Of a stretch of DNA of 64,000 bases, positions 8,571-17,062 are shown one piece after another (the stretch's first letter is position 1; the number at the start of each line of letters is the position of its first letter). Below the pieces are notes generated by a model, which had not been told where the DNA came from, searched no databases, and saw only the letters and a program-made list of their open reading frames with translations. The stretch is from Pollutimonas bauzanensis (GTDB lineage: Bacteria > Pseudomonadota > Gammaproteobacteria > Burkholderiales > Burkholderiaceae_B), in assembly GCF_900129885.1 (NCBI RefSeq), contig NZ_FQXE01000006.1, forward strand, positions 212,179 through 276,178. The letters are read 5' to 3'. The translations under genes were made by a program, and so were the position numbers.

Positions 8571-9212
8571 AGAATGTGCGGGCGCAATTGAAGCAGCTCG
8601 GCTGGCATCTGCCAACCAGCGTTCATTGATAGCAGCAAGCTGGTGTTGTGAAGGTGACCCTGCACGACAGGGCCAGAACGGACCTAGTGTCATCACCGGT
8701 ATGGAGTTCGGGAGAGGACGGGCTAGGGCTGCAGTTTATTCTAGCATGCGTGGGTTGAAACTCCAGAGACAACAGCACCAACAGCCGGGCCACCTAGTCG
8801 CATCCTGCCTGCGTGGATTTAAACAGCAACCAACGCCCATGAAGCATAAACTAGCCGAAATCTCATGGAGAATCTGGGTAAGACTCAATAAACTCAATAC
8901 CAAGCACTGAGCATATCTTGATCAATGGTTCAAAATAAAGCATAAAGTGGCCAAAAAACATAAGCAAAAATGCAGGGATTTTTTGACTTTCAAGCCTCGC
9001 AGCCACCAGCCTGCAGCAGACCGGCGCCCTTACAAGGCGTAGGTCAGTCTGGTCGAAACAGCCCCCAACCACAGCAATCAAGTTCCGGCCAACTCATCTG
9101 GGGTCTGCAAGCACTCGAAGGTTTGTCAGCAGTCTGAAGTGCCCACAGGAAGGTGTGTCGGCTGATGCTTGCGGCAAGCCGCCGCACAATAAGCTCGCTC
9201 CCATCCATCAAA
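8571..9212. other. Non-coding stretch, no recognisable gene
   Basis: About 640 bp with lower GC than its neighbours between the toxin fragment and the Bug-protein operon. Short open frames here (for example 8863-9081, minus) show no family resemblance and no ribosome site. It may be decayed island DNA. Confidence 0.5.
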
Positions 9213-10184
9213 TCAATTGACCGCAATATCCGCGCTCTTCGCCAGATTCACCCAGAACTTGTCTTCTTTGGCTAGAAACTCGTCAAAGTCTTCAGGCGAT
9301 TTCGACACGGATGTCTCGGTGCCTTCACGCGCCAAGCCTTCTTTCACTTTTGGGTCGCTCATGGCGATCACAGCGGCGTCGTAAATTTTTTGCACAACGG
9401 GAGCCGGCGTGTTCGCCGGTACGAAAATGCCATACCAGAACTCCAGGTTGTAATCCGGAAGCCCGGCTTCGCGCATGCCGGGCAAGCTAGGCACCAAAGC
9501 CGAGCTTTCTTTGGTGCTGACGGCTATGGGGCGTAGTTTTCCGCTTTCCGCTTGAGCCAGGACTGAAGGCGCGGTGCCAAAGCTCAAGTGCGTATCGCCA
9601 GCCATGACTGACTGGATAGCCGGCGCGCCGCCGCGGTAAGGAACGTGCGTCATCCTGGTGTTTGTTAAAAGTGTAAACAGGGCGGCGCCCAGGTGAGGTG
9701 CTGAACCATTGCCCGAGGTTGCATAGTTCAAATAGTCGGGTTTGGCTTTGGCGATCCTGATCAGGTCGGCCACGCTGTGGATATCGGTTTTCGTGCTGAC
9801 TGCCAGCACCAGCGGCGAGGTCGTGATTTTTGTTACTGCCTTGAGGTCTTTCGCTGTATAGGTCAGCCCGGGGTTCAGCGCTGGATTGATAGAGATACTG
9901 CTGGGGCTGGCGATTAACAGGGTATAGCCATCGGCGGGTGCCTTGACGACATAATCCGCGGCAATGCTTGAACCTGCCCCTGGCTTGTTTTCCACGACAA
10001 TGGTCTGCTTCAGTGCTTTACTGAAGGATTCGCTCATAATGCGGGCAACCGTATCGGCAGCTCCGCCGGGCGCAAACCCCACGACTACCCGAACGGGACG
10101 GTTGGGATAATCAGCAGACTGTGCGGAAGCCTGCGCAGCCATGACGCTTAGCGTGCATGCGAGGACAAAGCGGATGGTTTTCAT
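9213..10184 (-). CDS. Bug/TctC-family periplasmic binding protein
   Basis: 323 residues with a Sec signal peptide (cleavage after ASAQA, about residue 22) and the family pattern YPNRPVRVVVGFAPGGAADTVAR, KPGAG.SIAADYV and VPYRGGAPAIQSVMAGD. GAGGAG precedes the ATG by about 8 bp. Bug proteins bind small carboxylates in the periplasm and normally serve tripartite tricarboxylate transporters or signalling; no TctAB membrane genes are near. It is the last gene of a leftward operon (CoA-transferase, enoyl-CoA hydratase, oxidoreductase, this gene), so the ligand is probably the acid that is then CoA-activated. Ligand identity is not readable. Confidence 0.9.
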   Translation of the reverse strand: MKTIRFVLACTLSVMAAQASAQSADYPNRPVRVVVGFAPGGAADTVARIMSESFSKALKQTIVVENKPGAGSSIAADYVVKAPADGYTLLIASPSSISINPALNPGLTYTAKDLKAVTKITTSPLVLAVSTKTDIHSVADLIRIAKAKPDYLNYATSGNGSAPHLGAALFTLLTNTRMTHVPYRGGAPAIQSVMAGDTHLSFGTAPSVLAQAESGKLRPIAVSTKESSALVPSLPGMREAGLPDYNLEFWYGIFVPANTPAPVVQKIYDAAVIAMSDPKVKEGLAREGTETSVSKSPEDFDEFLAKEDKFWVNLAKSADIAVN

Positions 10185-10222
10185 GATATTGTCTCCTCGG
10201 TATTTTTATATCTTGGTGGTGT

Positions 10223-11206
10223 TCAGGCCGCGGATATCCGCAGTACTATCTTGCCTGCGTGATGGCCTGCCTCCATGCAGGCCTTGGCTGCCAGCAGATC
10301 TTCAAAATCGAATTGTTTGTCGACCTGCGGTTTTATCGTTCCAGCCTCGAAGTAGGGCAGTACTTCAGAGGTAAATCGCGGGACGGCGGCTGCGCGTTGC
10401 GCCTTCGTGCGCATTTTGTTCGACACGCCGAACAGTGTGAGTCGCTTGGCATGGAAAGCTTCAAGGTCGAAGTCGCCATGAAGCTGACCATCGACATAAC
10501 CGACAATGGCTAGCCGGGCTTCGAATGCGGCTGCTCGAATATTCTCCGCAAAGACGCTTCCTCCGACGGCATTGATGATGAGGTCGGCGCCGTGCTGGTC
10601 TGTTGCCGTCATGACATCGGCGGCAAAGTCGGCGGCGCGCGTGTGCAGGGCAACGTCCAGCCCAAGGCCTTTCAGCCTTTCCAGCTTTTCCGCCGAGCCG
10701 GACGTGCCGATCACGTTCGCGCCCATGGCCTTGCCCAATTGCAGCGCGGCGACACCCACACCCGACGACGCCCCATTGAGCAGTATCCATTCGCCCGCTT
10801 TTAGCCGCCCCTGTAGTACCAGCATGTCGAAAGCGACCAGGAAGGTCATGGGCAGGCATGCCGCCTCTTCCCACGACAGGCTGTCCGGCTTGGGCATGGC
10901 TTCCGCAAGATCCATTAAAGCGTATTCAGAGAAGGCGCCCGCGCACCTGCCCATGACCTTATCGCCGGCCTTGAATCCGGTCACCTCTTTTCCCGTGCTG
11001 AGCACCTCGCCCGCACCCTCTCCGCCGATCTGCTTCCAGGTGCCCGCTTTGCCGTGCAATCCATGACCCAGCACGAACTCGCCGCGGTTCAAGCCGGCTG
11101 CATGCATGCGCAGCAATAATTGCCGAGGGCCTGGTTCAGGGATTTCAGTTTCACGGCACTCCAGAAGGGTGTCCGTTTCGGTCATTTGCATCCAGTGGCT
11201 TTTCAT
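10223..11206 (-). CDS. NAD(P)H:quinone oxidoreductase-like (zinc-free MDR)
   Basis: 327 residues of the medium-chain dehydrogenase/reductase superfamily, quinone-oxidoreductase branch. It has GGEGAGEVLSTGKEVTGFKAGD (about 60-81) and the nucleotide motif GASSGVGVAALQLGKAMGA (about 145-163), and lacks the Cys ligands of zinc dehydrogenases. AAGGAG lies 6 bp before the ATG. In a CoA-thioester operon it may act as an enoyl reductase rather than on quinones, but that is inference. It sits 38 bp upstream of the Bug gene and 23 bp after the hydratase gene, in one operon. Confidence 0.85.
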   Translation of the reverse strand: MKSHWMQMTETDTLLECRETEIPEPGPRQLLLRMHAAGLNRGEFVLGHGLHGKAGTWKQIGGEGAGEVLSTGKEVTGFKAGDKVMGRCAGAFSEYALMDLAEAMPKPDSLSWEEAACLPMTFLVAFDMLVLQGRLKAGEWILLNGASSGVGVAALQLGKAMGANVIGTSGSAEKLERLKGLGLDVALHTRAADFAADVMTATDQHGADLIINAVGGSVFAENIRAAAFEARLAIVGYVDGQLHGDFDLEAFHAKRLTLFGVSNKMRTKAQRAAAVPRFTSEVLPYFEAGTIKPQVDKQFDFEDLLAAKACMEAGHHAGKIVLRISAA

Positions 11207-11229
11207 TCTTTCTCCTTGGTCCGGTGTGC

Positions 11230-12039
11230 TTATTTGCCGACAAATACCGGTTTGCGCTTTTGCATAAAAGCGGTTCTTCCTTCTGCGTAGTCCTGGCTAT
11301 CGAAGCAGGCGCGAATCAGGGCCGTACAACGCTCCCGATCGGTATTGGGAGGCGACTTGAGGATTTCAGCCATGATGGTTTTGCCTGCGGCAATGGTTAG
11401 CGGCGCGTTATCGGCCAAGGCGCTCGTATACTCTTCAAGCAGTGCCGGCAACGCTTCCGCTGTACTGGTCCGGCTAATGAGCCCCAGCGATTTCGCCTCG
11501 GCGGCATTGATGCGGCGCGCGGTGAAGAAAAGATCTTTAGCCGCGCCCGGTCCGATCAAATCGACCAGGTTCTTTATGGCCGAATAGCGGTATCCCAGGC
11601 CCAGACGCGCGGCAGGAATGGAAAAGACGGAGTTGTCGGACGCGATCCGCATGTCGCAGGCGATGGCTACATTCACGCCGCCGCCTATGCAATAACCGTT
11701 GATGCAGGACAGTGTCGGCTTCGGGAAGTCCTGAATAGCGGCAAGCGCATCCTCGGCCATGGCTTCGTAACGGGTTACCGCGGCGCGCGCGGCACGCATA
11801 TCTTCGAACTGCGAAATATCCGCGCCTGACACGAATGACTTGTCTCCGGCGCCCGAGAAGACCACCAGGCGCACGCTGTCGTTGTCCTGGGCATATTGCA
11901 GCAACTGCGGTATGGCTTCCCACATATCCACCGACAGCGCGTTGTGCCGCGCCAGGTTGTTGAATTGAATATGCAGCGTTGAATGATCGAGCCAGGTCAG
12001 AACGCGTTCTGTCGGAGTATGGGGTTCCGGATATGCCAT
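11230..12039 (-). CDS. Enoyl-CoA hydratase/isomerase family protein
   Basis: 269 residues of the crotonase fold. The oxyanion-hole segments are visible as SGAGDKSFVSGADISQFEDM (about 64-83) and CINGYCIGGGVNVAIACDMRIAS (about 114-136), followed by IPAARLGLGY. The place usually taken by the second catalytic Glu of hydratases is not evident, so isomerase or lyase activity is also possible. The start overlaps the stop of the CoA-transferase gene (TAATG), a sign of translational coupling. The pair would activate an acid to its CoA ester and then hydrate or isomerise the double bond. Confidence 0.88.
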   Translation of the reverse strand: MAYPEPHTPTERVLTWLDHSTLHIQFNNLARHNALSVDMWEAIPQLLQYAQDNDSVRLVVFSGAGDKSFVSGADISQFEDMRAARAAVTRYEAMAEDALAAIQDFPKPTLSCINGYCIGGGVNVAIACDMRIASDNSVFSIPAARLGLGYRYSAIKNLVDLIGPGAAKDLFFTARRINAAEAKSLGLISRTSTAEALPALLEEYTSALADNAPLTIAAGKTIMAEILKSPPNTDRERCTALIRACFDSQDYAEGRTAFMQKRKPVFVGK

Positions 12040-13229
12040 TAATAGACTCCTAGTGATTTCATTTGGACCAGGACCGCATCGTCATAGCCCAGAGTTTTGA
12101 GAATTTCCTCGGAATGCTCGCCGCGTAAAGGCGCCGAACGCACTATGGTGCTGGGGGTGCGGGTAAGCTGAACCGGCTGGCCCACCATGCGTTGTTCGCC
12201 CAGCCTGGGCGAAACCACAGTCTTGACGATATTCAGGTGCTGGGTCTGCGGATCCTTGAAAACCTCGCCCATGTCGTTGATGACGCCGCAGGCGACGCCG
12301 CCTTCGTTGAACTTGGCAATCCAGTAGCTGCGATCCTGGGATGCCAGGCGCTCGTTGATCTGGGCATTGAGCGAGTCGCGGTTTATTGAACGGGAGGCCT
12401 TATCGTGATAGCGCTCGTCGGAGACCCATTCGGGCGCGCCCATGATGTTGCAGAATCGCTCCCAGATTTTGGAGCCGAACACGGCGATATTCATATAGCC
12501 GTCACGGGCTTTATAGACACCCGTCGGAATGCTGGTGGGGTGGAAATTTCCAGCCTGTTGGGCGACCTCGCCGTCAATCAGGAACCGTGAAGTCTGGAAG
12601 TCCAGCATGTAGATCATGGATTCAAACAAAGACGTATGCAGCCATTGCCCTTTTCCGGAGGACTCACGTTCAAGCAGTGCGACCAGTATCCCCTGCGCGG
12701 CGAAAATGCCGGCGCACAGATCGGCGATGGGAATGCCAACCCGCATGGGGGCTTCACCCGGCACGCCGGTAATTGACATCAGCCCTGACATACCTTGCGC
12801 GATCTGATCGAAACCAGGGCGTGTCGCGTAAGGCCCAGTCTGCCCGAAGCCTGAAATGCTGGCATAGACCAGGCCGGGATGGTCGGCGGCCAGTGATTCG
12901 TAATCGATACCCAGCCGGTATTTCACATCGGGACGGAAATTTTCGACCACCACGTCTGCGGTAGCAATCAGCCGCTTGAGTGCCGCAATACCTTCGGACT
13001 CTTTCAGATTCAGGGTGATGGATCGCTTGTTGCGATGGGTGTATTGATAATCAGATCCGTCCTGCCCGCCCAGCGTGTCGTCACCGCGCATGTGCTCAGG
13101 CATCTGCACCTGAATCACATCGGCACCCCAATCGGCCAACTGCCGGCACGCGGTGGGCCCGGCTCGAACCTGGGTCAGATCAATCACGCGAAAGCGCTTC
13201 AGTGCTTCGGATGCGGCTAGATGTCCCAC
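12039..13229 (-). CDS. CaiB/BaiF (class III) CoA-transferase
   Basis: 396 residues starting with GTG at 13229, preceded by AGGAG at about 8 bp. Family marks: FRVIDLTQVRAGPTACRQLADWGADVI (about 13-39), HRNKRSITLNLK, VVENFRPDV (the nucleophilic-Asp neighbourhood is within the SGFGQ and DLCAGIFAAQGI segments further on), and RVGIPIADLCAG. Such enzymes move CoA between carboxylic acids without a covalent CoA-ester burst. First gene of the leftward four-gene operon, divergent from the GntR regulator. The substrate acid is unknown. Confidence 0.9.
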   Translation of the reverse strand: MGHLAASEALKRFRVIDLTQVRAGPTACRQLADWGADVIQVQMPEHMRGDDTLGGQDGSDYQYTHRNKRSITLNLKESEGIAALKRLIATADVVVENFRPDVKYRLGIDYESLAADHPGLVYASISGFGQTGPYATRPGFDQIAQGMSGLMSITGVPGEAPMRVGIPIADLCAGIFAAQGILVALLERESSGKGQWLHTSLFESMIYMLDFQTSRFLIDGEVAQQAGNFHPTSIPTGVYKARDGYMNIAVFGSKIWERFCNIMGAPEWVSDERYHDKASRSINRDSLNAQINERLASQDRSYWIAKFNEGGVACGVINDMGEVFKDPQTQHLNIVKTVVSPRLGEQRMVGQPVQLTRTPSTIVRSAPLRGEHSEEILKTLGYDDAVLVQMKSLGVY

Positions 13230-13278
13230 AGTATTGTCTCCTGTAAGTGCTGGCTGAATAGTCGATTTTCGGCTAAAG

Positions 13279-13316
13279 TGTCTACAATCTTATAGTATTA
13301 GTAGACATTTAGTCTA
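13279..13316. promoter_or_regulatory. Candidate GntR operator in the divergent promoter
   Basis: Two interlocked inverted repeats: TGTCTAC (13279-13285) with GTAGACA (13301-13307), and TAGAC-N5-GTCTA (13302-13316). They lie midway between the divergent CoA-transferase operon and the GntR gene, in an AT-rich region. FadR-type regulators bind short palindromes in such positions, so autoregulation plus operon control is inferred. Confidence 0.5.
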
Positions 13317-13406
13317 TGGATTTTTAATGGAACCTCAAAAAGAATCAGGGTTCAGGAGCCTGGGTAGCCAGACGTAGTCAGTGTTTCTTAAGGTAAAATT
13401 TTTCTT

Positions 13407-14087
13407 ATGGCCTTTACTCCTCCTTCTTCTTCTGCACGATCCGCCGTCCTCTCGCAAACCGTGGCAAGCGAACTCAAGCGTCTGATTTATTCGGGGGAGT
13501 TCCAGCCCGGCGAGCGGCTTAGCGAAGCCGCGCTCGCAGCACGAATGGGTACCAGCCGCGGTCCCATACGCGAAGCCATGAAAGTGCTTGCCGGCCTTGG
13601 CTTGCTTACCTCAGTGCCCAACAAGGGGGTGTCCGTCAGGCAGCTGTCGGTGCGCGACATGATCGAGGTCTATGAATTGCGCGCCTTGGTGTTCGCTTAT
13701 GCAGCAGAACGCGCCTGCGAGCATTTTTCCGAGAAGCATGCCGCTCAGTTCGAGCAGCTTCTGAGCCAGATGGATGAGGCCTGCGCAGCCAACGACGGCA
13801 CCACCTATTACGAATTGAACCTGAGCTTTCACGAACTGATTCTTGATTTGTCAGGCAACCACAGGGCAAAGCAGGCCTATGACGACTACGTAAAAGAATT
13901 GCACCTGTTCCGGCGCAAGTATTTCAACGCCAGCGGCAATATGCGCCGATCGAATGCCGAGCACCGGAAAATTTACGAGGCAATTGCTTCTGCCAACCCA
14001 AAGAAGGCCTGGGTGGCGGCCCAGCGGCATGTACTGGGCGGAAAGTCGAGATTACTTTCTACCCTGGAAGAGCCCTGGGTCGGGTGA
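13407..14087 (+). CDS. GntR-family regulator, FadR subfamily (FCD domain)
   Basis: 226 residues. The N-terminal winged helix is clear: LKRLIYSGEFQPGERLSEAALAARMGTSRGPIREAMKVLAGLGLL (about 22-66). The C-terminal FCD helical domain spans about 85-215, with the metal/ligand pattern YELRALVF, then NLSFHELILDLSGN and EHRKIYEAIASANPKKAWVAAQRH supplying the conserved Asp/His set. It is divergent from the CoA-transferase operon with 177 bp between them, so it most likely represses that operon and itself and is released by an organic acid or CoA ester. Ligand unknown. Confidence 0.9.
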   Translation: MAFTPPSSSARSAVLSQTVASELKRLIYSGEFQPGERLSEAALAARMGTSRGPIREAMKVLAGLGLLTSVPNKGVSVRQLSVRDMIEVYELRALVFAYAAERACEHFSEKHAAQFEQLLSQMDEACAANDGTTYYELNLSFHELILDLSGNHRAKQAYDDYVKELHLFRRKYFNASGNMRRSNAEHRKIYEAIASANPKKAWVAAQRHVLGGKSRLLSTLEEPWVG

Positions 14088-14127
14088 CGGGGCATTGCAC
14101 TCGCCTCGCGAGGAACCGCTCCGGCCT

Positions 14128-14577
14128 TCAACCCTTCCGGGTTTCCAGCATGCGCTGAAGCAGCTCCTGAAGGAGCTGCTGATCTGACGCGCTGAGCTGT
14201 TCAATGAGCGGTGCCAGTGCCCGTTGCCCCTGGACATGCAGCCGCTTGACGAGCTTGGCCCCATCGCTCGTCAGAAAAACGTCTGTCGCTCTGCCGTCTT
14301 CTTTGTTCGGTGCGCGCGCCACCAGCCCTCTCTTTTCTGCTCGGGCGATGAGCCCCGACATCGTCTGCTTCTCCAACCCGAGGTAGTCGGCGAGCTCAGC
14401 CATGCGCGGGCGACGGTCCCACAGGATTCCCAAGACGCGGATCAGCGAAAGCGACAAGTCGTTCTCGGCGCCAATCTTGTTGATTACGGCCATCGTGACA
14501 AAGGCGGTCGTCGCAAGTGCATCGGCCAGCCCTTCGCGGGGCGCGGAGGCTTGTTTCATGGATATTTGCTTTTTCAT
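14128..14577 (-). CDS. MarR-family transcriptional regulator
   Basis: 149 residues, typical MarR length. Winged-helix core is at about 45-110: DLSLSLIRVLGILWDRRPRMAELADYLGLEKQTMSGLIARAEKRGLVAR, with the wing NKEDGRATDVFLTSDG. A GGAG lies 6 bp before the ATG. It is divergent from the oxidoreductase and efflux genes at 14670 onward. The 92-bp gap carries two copies of a palindrome, so it is the likely repressor of that operon and of itself. MarR proteins usually respond to phenolic or oxidising compounds; the inducer is unknown here. Confidence 0.9.
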   Translation of the reverse strand: MKKQISMKQASAPREGLADALATTAFVTMAVINKIGAENDLSLSLIRVLGILWDRRPRMAELADYLGLEKQTMSGLIARAEKRGLVARAPNKEDGRATDVFLTSDGAKLVKRLHVQGQRALAPLIEQLSASDQQLLQELLQRMLETRKG

Positions 14578-14589
14578 GGTGGCTCCATC

Positions 14590-14633
14590 TTGACATAGTT
14601 CGTATTACGGATCAATAATAGATCGTATTACGA
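14590..14633 (+). promoter_or_regulatory. Promoter with two MarR-type operators
   Basis: TTGACA (14590-14595) and AATAAT (14614-14619) are 18 bp apart and read toward the oxidoreductase gene. The palindrome TCGTATTACGA is perfect at 14623-14633 and 10 of 11 at 14600-14610, centres 23 bp apart. The two sites cover the spacer and the region just after the -10, so a bound dimer would block RNA polymerase. Confidence 0.65.
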
Positions 14634-14669
14634 ACTTTATGGGTCGCGTGACCACCAAAGGAGAGCCCG

Positions 14670-15611
14670 ATGAAAGCTGCTGTCATATCCTCGTTCGACC
14701 AACCGCCGCACTACGGCGACTACGCCGATCCCGCGCCCAAAGGGCCGGGAGAAATGCTCGTCGAAGTGCTCGCGGCCGGCCTGCATCACGTCACTCGCGG
14801 CCAGGCTTCAGGCGTTCATTACTCCAGCAGCAGGGGGCTACCGCTCGTCCCCGGCATCGATGGCGTCGGGCGCGGTACCGACGGCAAGTTGCGCTACTTC
14901 GTGCAGGGTCCCGGGCAGATCGGCACGATGGCTGACAGGACGGTGATTGAACTCGACCATAGCATCGAACTTCCGCTCGACAGCGACGCCGTCACCGTTG
15001 CCGGCGCGATGAATCCCGCGATGGCGTCTTGGCTCGCGCTGCGTTGCCGCGTGCCGTTTCAGAGCGGGCAGAAGGTGCTCATTCTCGGTGCCACCGGAAG
15101 CTCAGGAAGCATGGCCGTGCAGATTGCCCGGCACCTGGGCGCATCGCAGGTCATCGCCGCGGGTCGTGACGAGGAGAAGCTCGCAAAGCTGCCCGCGCTC
15201 GGCGCCACGGAGATCGTGCCGCTGGGGGATGCCCGATTGGGTGCCCTCGCTCGCGAGGTGGATGTCGTGCTCGATTTCGTCTGGGGGGAAAGTGCGGTTC
15301 GCGTCATGGAGACCGTACTCAAGCAACGGGCGGATCGCAGCTTGCCGATCACCTGGATACATATCGGCTCGATGGCGGGGGAAGCCGCTGCCATTCCGGG
15401 CGCCTTTTTACGCTCTGCAAATTTCCAGATCGTGGGCAGCGGGTACGGCTCGGTGTCGGGTCGCGAGATTCTCATGGAGCTGCCAGAGCTGGCGAAAGAG
15501 ATCGCGCGCGGAACGTTCCGCATCAAAGTGAGAGCCACGCCGCTGCGCAATGTGGAGCAGGCGTGGTCCGAGGCTGCCCGCATCAGCGAGCGCATCGTCT
15601 TCACGCCATGA
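14670..15611 (+). CDS. Zinc-free MDR oxidoreductase, quinone-reductase-like
   Basis: 313 residues, shorter than usual MDR proteins because the N-terminal domain is compact. PLVPGIDGVGRG (about 53-64) and the nucleotide-binding ILGATGSSGSMAVQIARHLGA (about 130-150) are clear. There are no zinc ligands. AAAGGAG sits 7 bp before the ATG. The stop overlaps the start of the outer-membrane factor gene (ATGATGA), so it is the first gene of the efflux operon and under the MarR operator. It may reduce the toxic quinone or electrophile that induces the pump; that link is inference. Confidence 0.85.
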   Translation: MKAAVISSFDQPPHYGDYADPAPKGPGEMLVEVLAAGLHHVTRGQASGVHYSSSRGLPLVPGIDGVGRGTDGKLRYFVQGPGQIGTMADRTVIELDHSIELPLDSDAVTVAGAMNPAMASWLALRCRVPFQSGQKVLILGATGSSGSMAVQIARHLGASQVIAAGRDEEKLAKLPALGATEIVPLGDARLGALAREVDVVLDFVWGESAVRVMETVLKQRADRSLPITWIHIGSMAGEAAAIPGAFLRSANFQIVGSGYGSVSGREILMELPELAKEIARGTFRIKVRATPLRNVEQAWSEAARISERIVFTP

Positions 15612-17062
15612 TGAACGGTCACCTGTCCTCCCTGGCCGCGTCCTGCGGGCTGGTCCTGCTGTTGGCCGCCTGCGCCAGCCCGCGGTTGCGCGCGCCTGCG
15701 GCCGTTGACCTGCCCGAGGTCTGGCGCGCGCCCTTGCCTCATGGCGGATCGACGGCGGCGCTCGCCGATTGGTGGCAGGCCTTTCCCGACCCGATGCTCG
15801 TCACGTTGATCGAGCGCGCCCAAGCCGCCAATCCGAACCTGCAGGCGGCCGCCGCCAGGCATAGGCAGGCGCGTGCCTTGGTCACCCAGGTCCGCGCCAG
15901 CCTGCTGCCACAACTCGGGGCGAGCGCAACATCGAGTCGGGGCAAGAACCTCAACAACACCCCTGGCGTCTCCACCCAGTCTGACTCCCAGTTCAATGCC
16001 AGTTGGGAGATCGACCTCTTTGGCGGCAAGCGCGCCGAGGCCGAAGAGCAGGCGGCGCAGGCCGACGCCGCGCAGCACGACTGGCACGCCGCCCGCGTGA
16101 CACTGGCGGCGGACGTGGCCGCAGCCTACGTGAACCTGCGGCTGGCGCAGGCGCGCGAAGAGGTTGCGGAACTCGACGGTCTGCTGGCGGCCCAGCTTGC
16201 CGCGTGGGGACGCCAGCAACAGGCGGTCGGCCTCATGAACGCCAGCGACGCGGCTCTATTGCGCACCGATGCTTCGCTCGCCACTGCCCGTCGCAGCGCC
16301 GAGCGGGCCGAGGCGCAGGTGGCCCTGCAGGAACTGGCCGTGCTGCTCGGCGTGCCGGCGGCCCCGTTGGCGGCCGAGCTGCAAGCCCCCGCCTTGCCCG
16401 CCGCCTGGATGTCTCCCCGCCGCTTGCTTCCCAGCGTGCCCGGCTTTGCGGTCCGCACGATGCCGGCGCAGCTGCTGGCGCAGCGGCCGGACGTGGCCGC
16501 GGCCCACCAGCGCTGGTGGGCCGCGCAGGCCCATCAGCGCAGCGTGGACGCCCAGCGCTATCCGCAGCTCAGTCTGGGTGCCCTGATCGGGGATGCGCGT
16601 CTGAGCGTGGGCGGACAGAGTTCGGTGAGTTCCCTGTGGTCTATCGGCCCGAGCTTGACGCTGCCGCTGTTCGACGGCGGGGCGCGCCGTGCCCAAGGCC
16701 AGGCCGCGCTGGCTGCGGCCGATGAAGCGGCCGCGGCTTTGCAGGCGAAGTGGCAAACCGCGGTCGCCGAAGTCGAAGAGTCGCTGGAGCGCATGGCAGC
16801 CACGCGCGACCGCCTGCGCGAAGCTGAATCCGTGGCGCGTGAGTGGCAAGGCATTGCACAGCGTGCCGTCCTGCAGGCGCGGGCGGGCCTGCACAGCGGC
16901 CCGCAGCGCGCCATTTCCCAACGCAATGCCTTGACCGCGCACGATGACTTACTTGCCGCGCAGGCGGATCAGGCGCAGGCCTGGTTCCGTCTGTACCGCA
17001 GCCTTGGCGGTGGCTGGAACGCCGACCCAGGTCCCACCGATCAAGTGGCTGCTCAACCATGA
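15608..17062 (+). CDS. RND efflux outer-membrane factor, NodT/TolC-type lipoprotein
   Basis: 484 residues from the ATG at 15608, which overlaps the previous stop. A lipoprotein signal ends in LLAAC (Cys 22), the anchor typical of NodT-family channels. Two OEP repeats follow: ANPNLQAAAARHRQARALVTQVRASLLPQL near residue 75 and LLAQRPDVAAAHQRWWAAQAHQRSVDAQRYPQLSLGALIG near residue 295. It would form the trimeric outer-membrane duct of the pump encoded by the next two genes, with ATGA overlap to the adaptor gene. It is unusual only in lying first in the pump order (OMF-MFP-RND) rather than last. Confidence 0.92.
   Translation: MMNGHLSSLAASCGLVLLLAACASPRLRAPAAVDLPEVWRAPLPHGGSTAALADWWQAFPDPMLVTLIERAQAANPNLQAAAARHRQARALVTQVRASLLPQLGASATSSRGKNLNNTPGVSTQSDSQFNASWEIDLFGGKRAEAEEQAAQADAAQHDWHAARVTLAADVAAAYVNLRLAQAREEVAELDGLLAAQLAAWGRQQQAVGLMNASDAALLRTDASLATARRSAERAEAQVALQELAVLLGVPAAPLAAELQAPALPAAWMSPRRLLPSVPGFAVRTMPAQLLAQRPDVAAAHQRWWAAQAHQRSVDAQRYPQLSLGALIGDARLSVGGQSSVSSLWSIGPSLTLPLFDGGARRAQGQAALAAADEAAAALQAKWQTAVAEVEESLERMAATRDRLREAESVAREWQGIAQRAVLQARAGLHSGPQRAISQRNALTAHDDLLAAQADQAQAWFRLYRSLGGGWNADPGPTDQVAAQP

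Noticed and set aside
8863-9081. A 72-codon minus-strand open frame
   Set aside because: No ribosome site or recognisable motif; lies in an apparently decayed stretch.
15059-16219. A 386-codon open frame on the minus strand
   Set aside because: Covers two overlapping genuine plus-strand genes and has no family resemblance.
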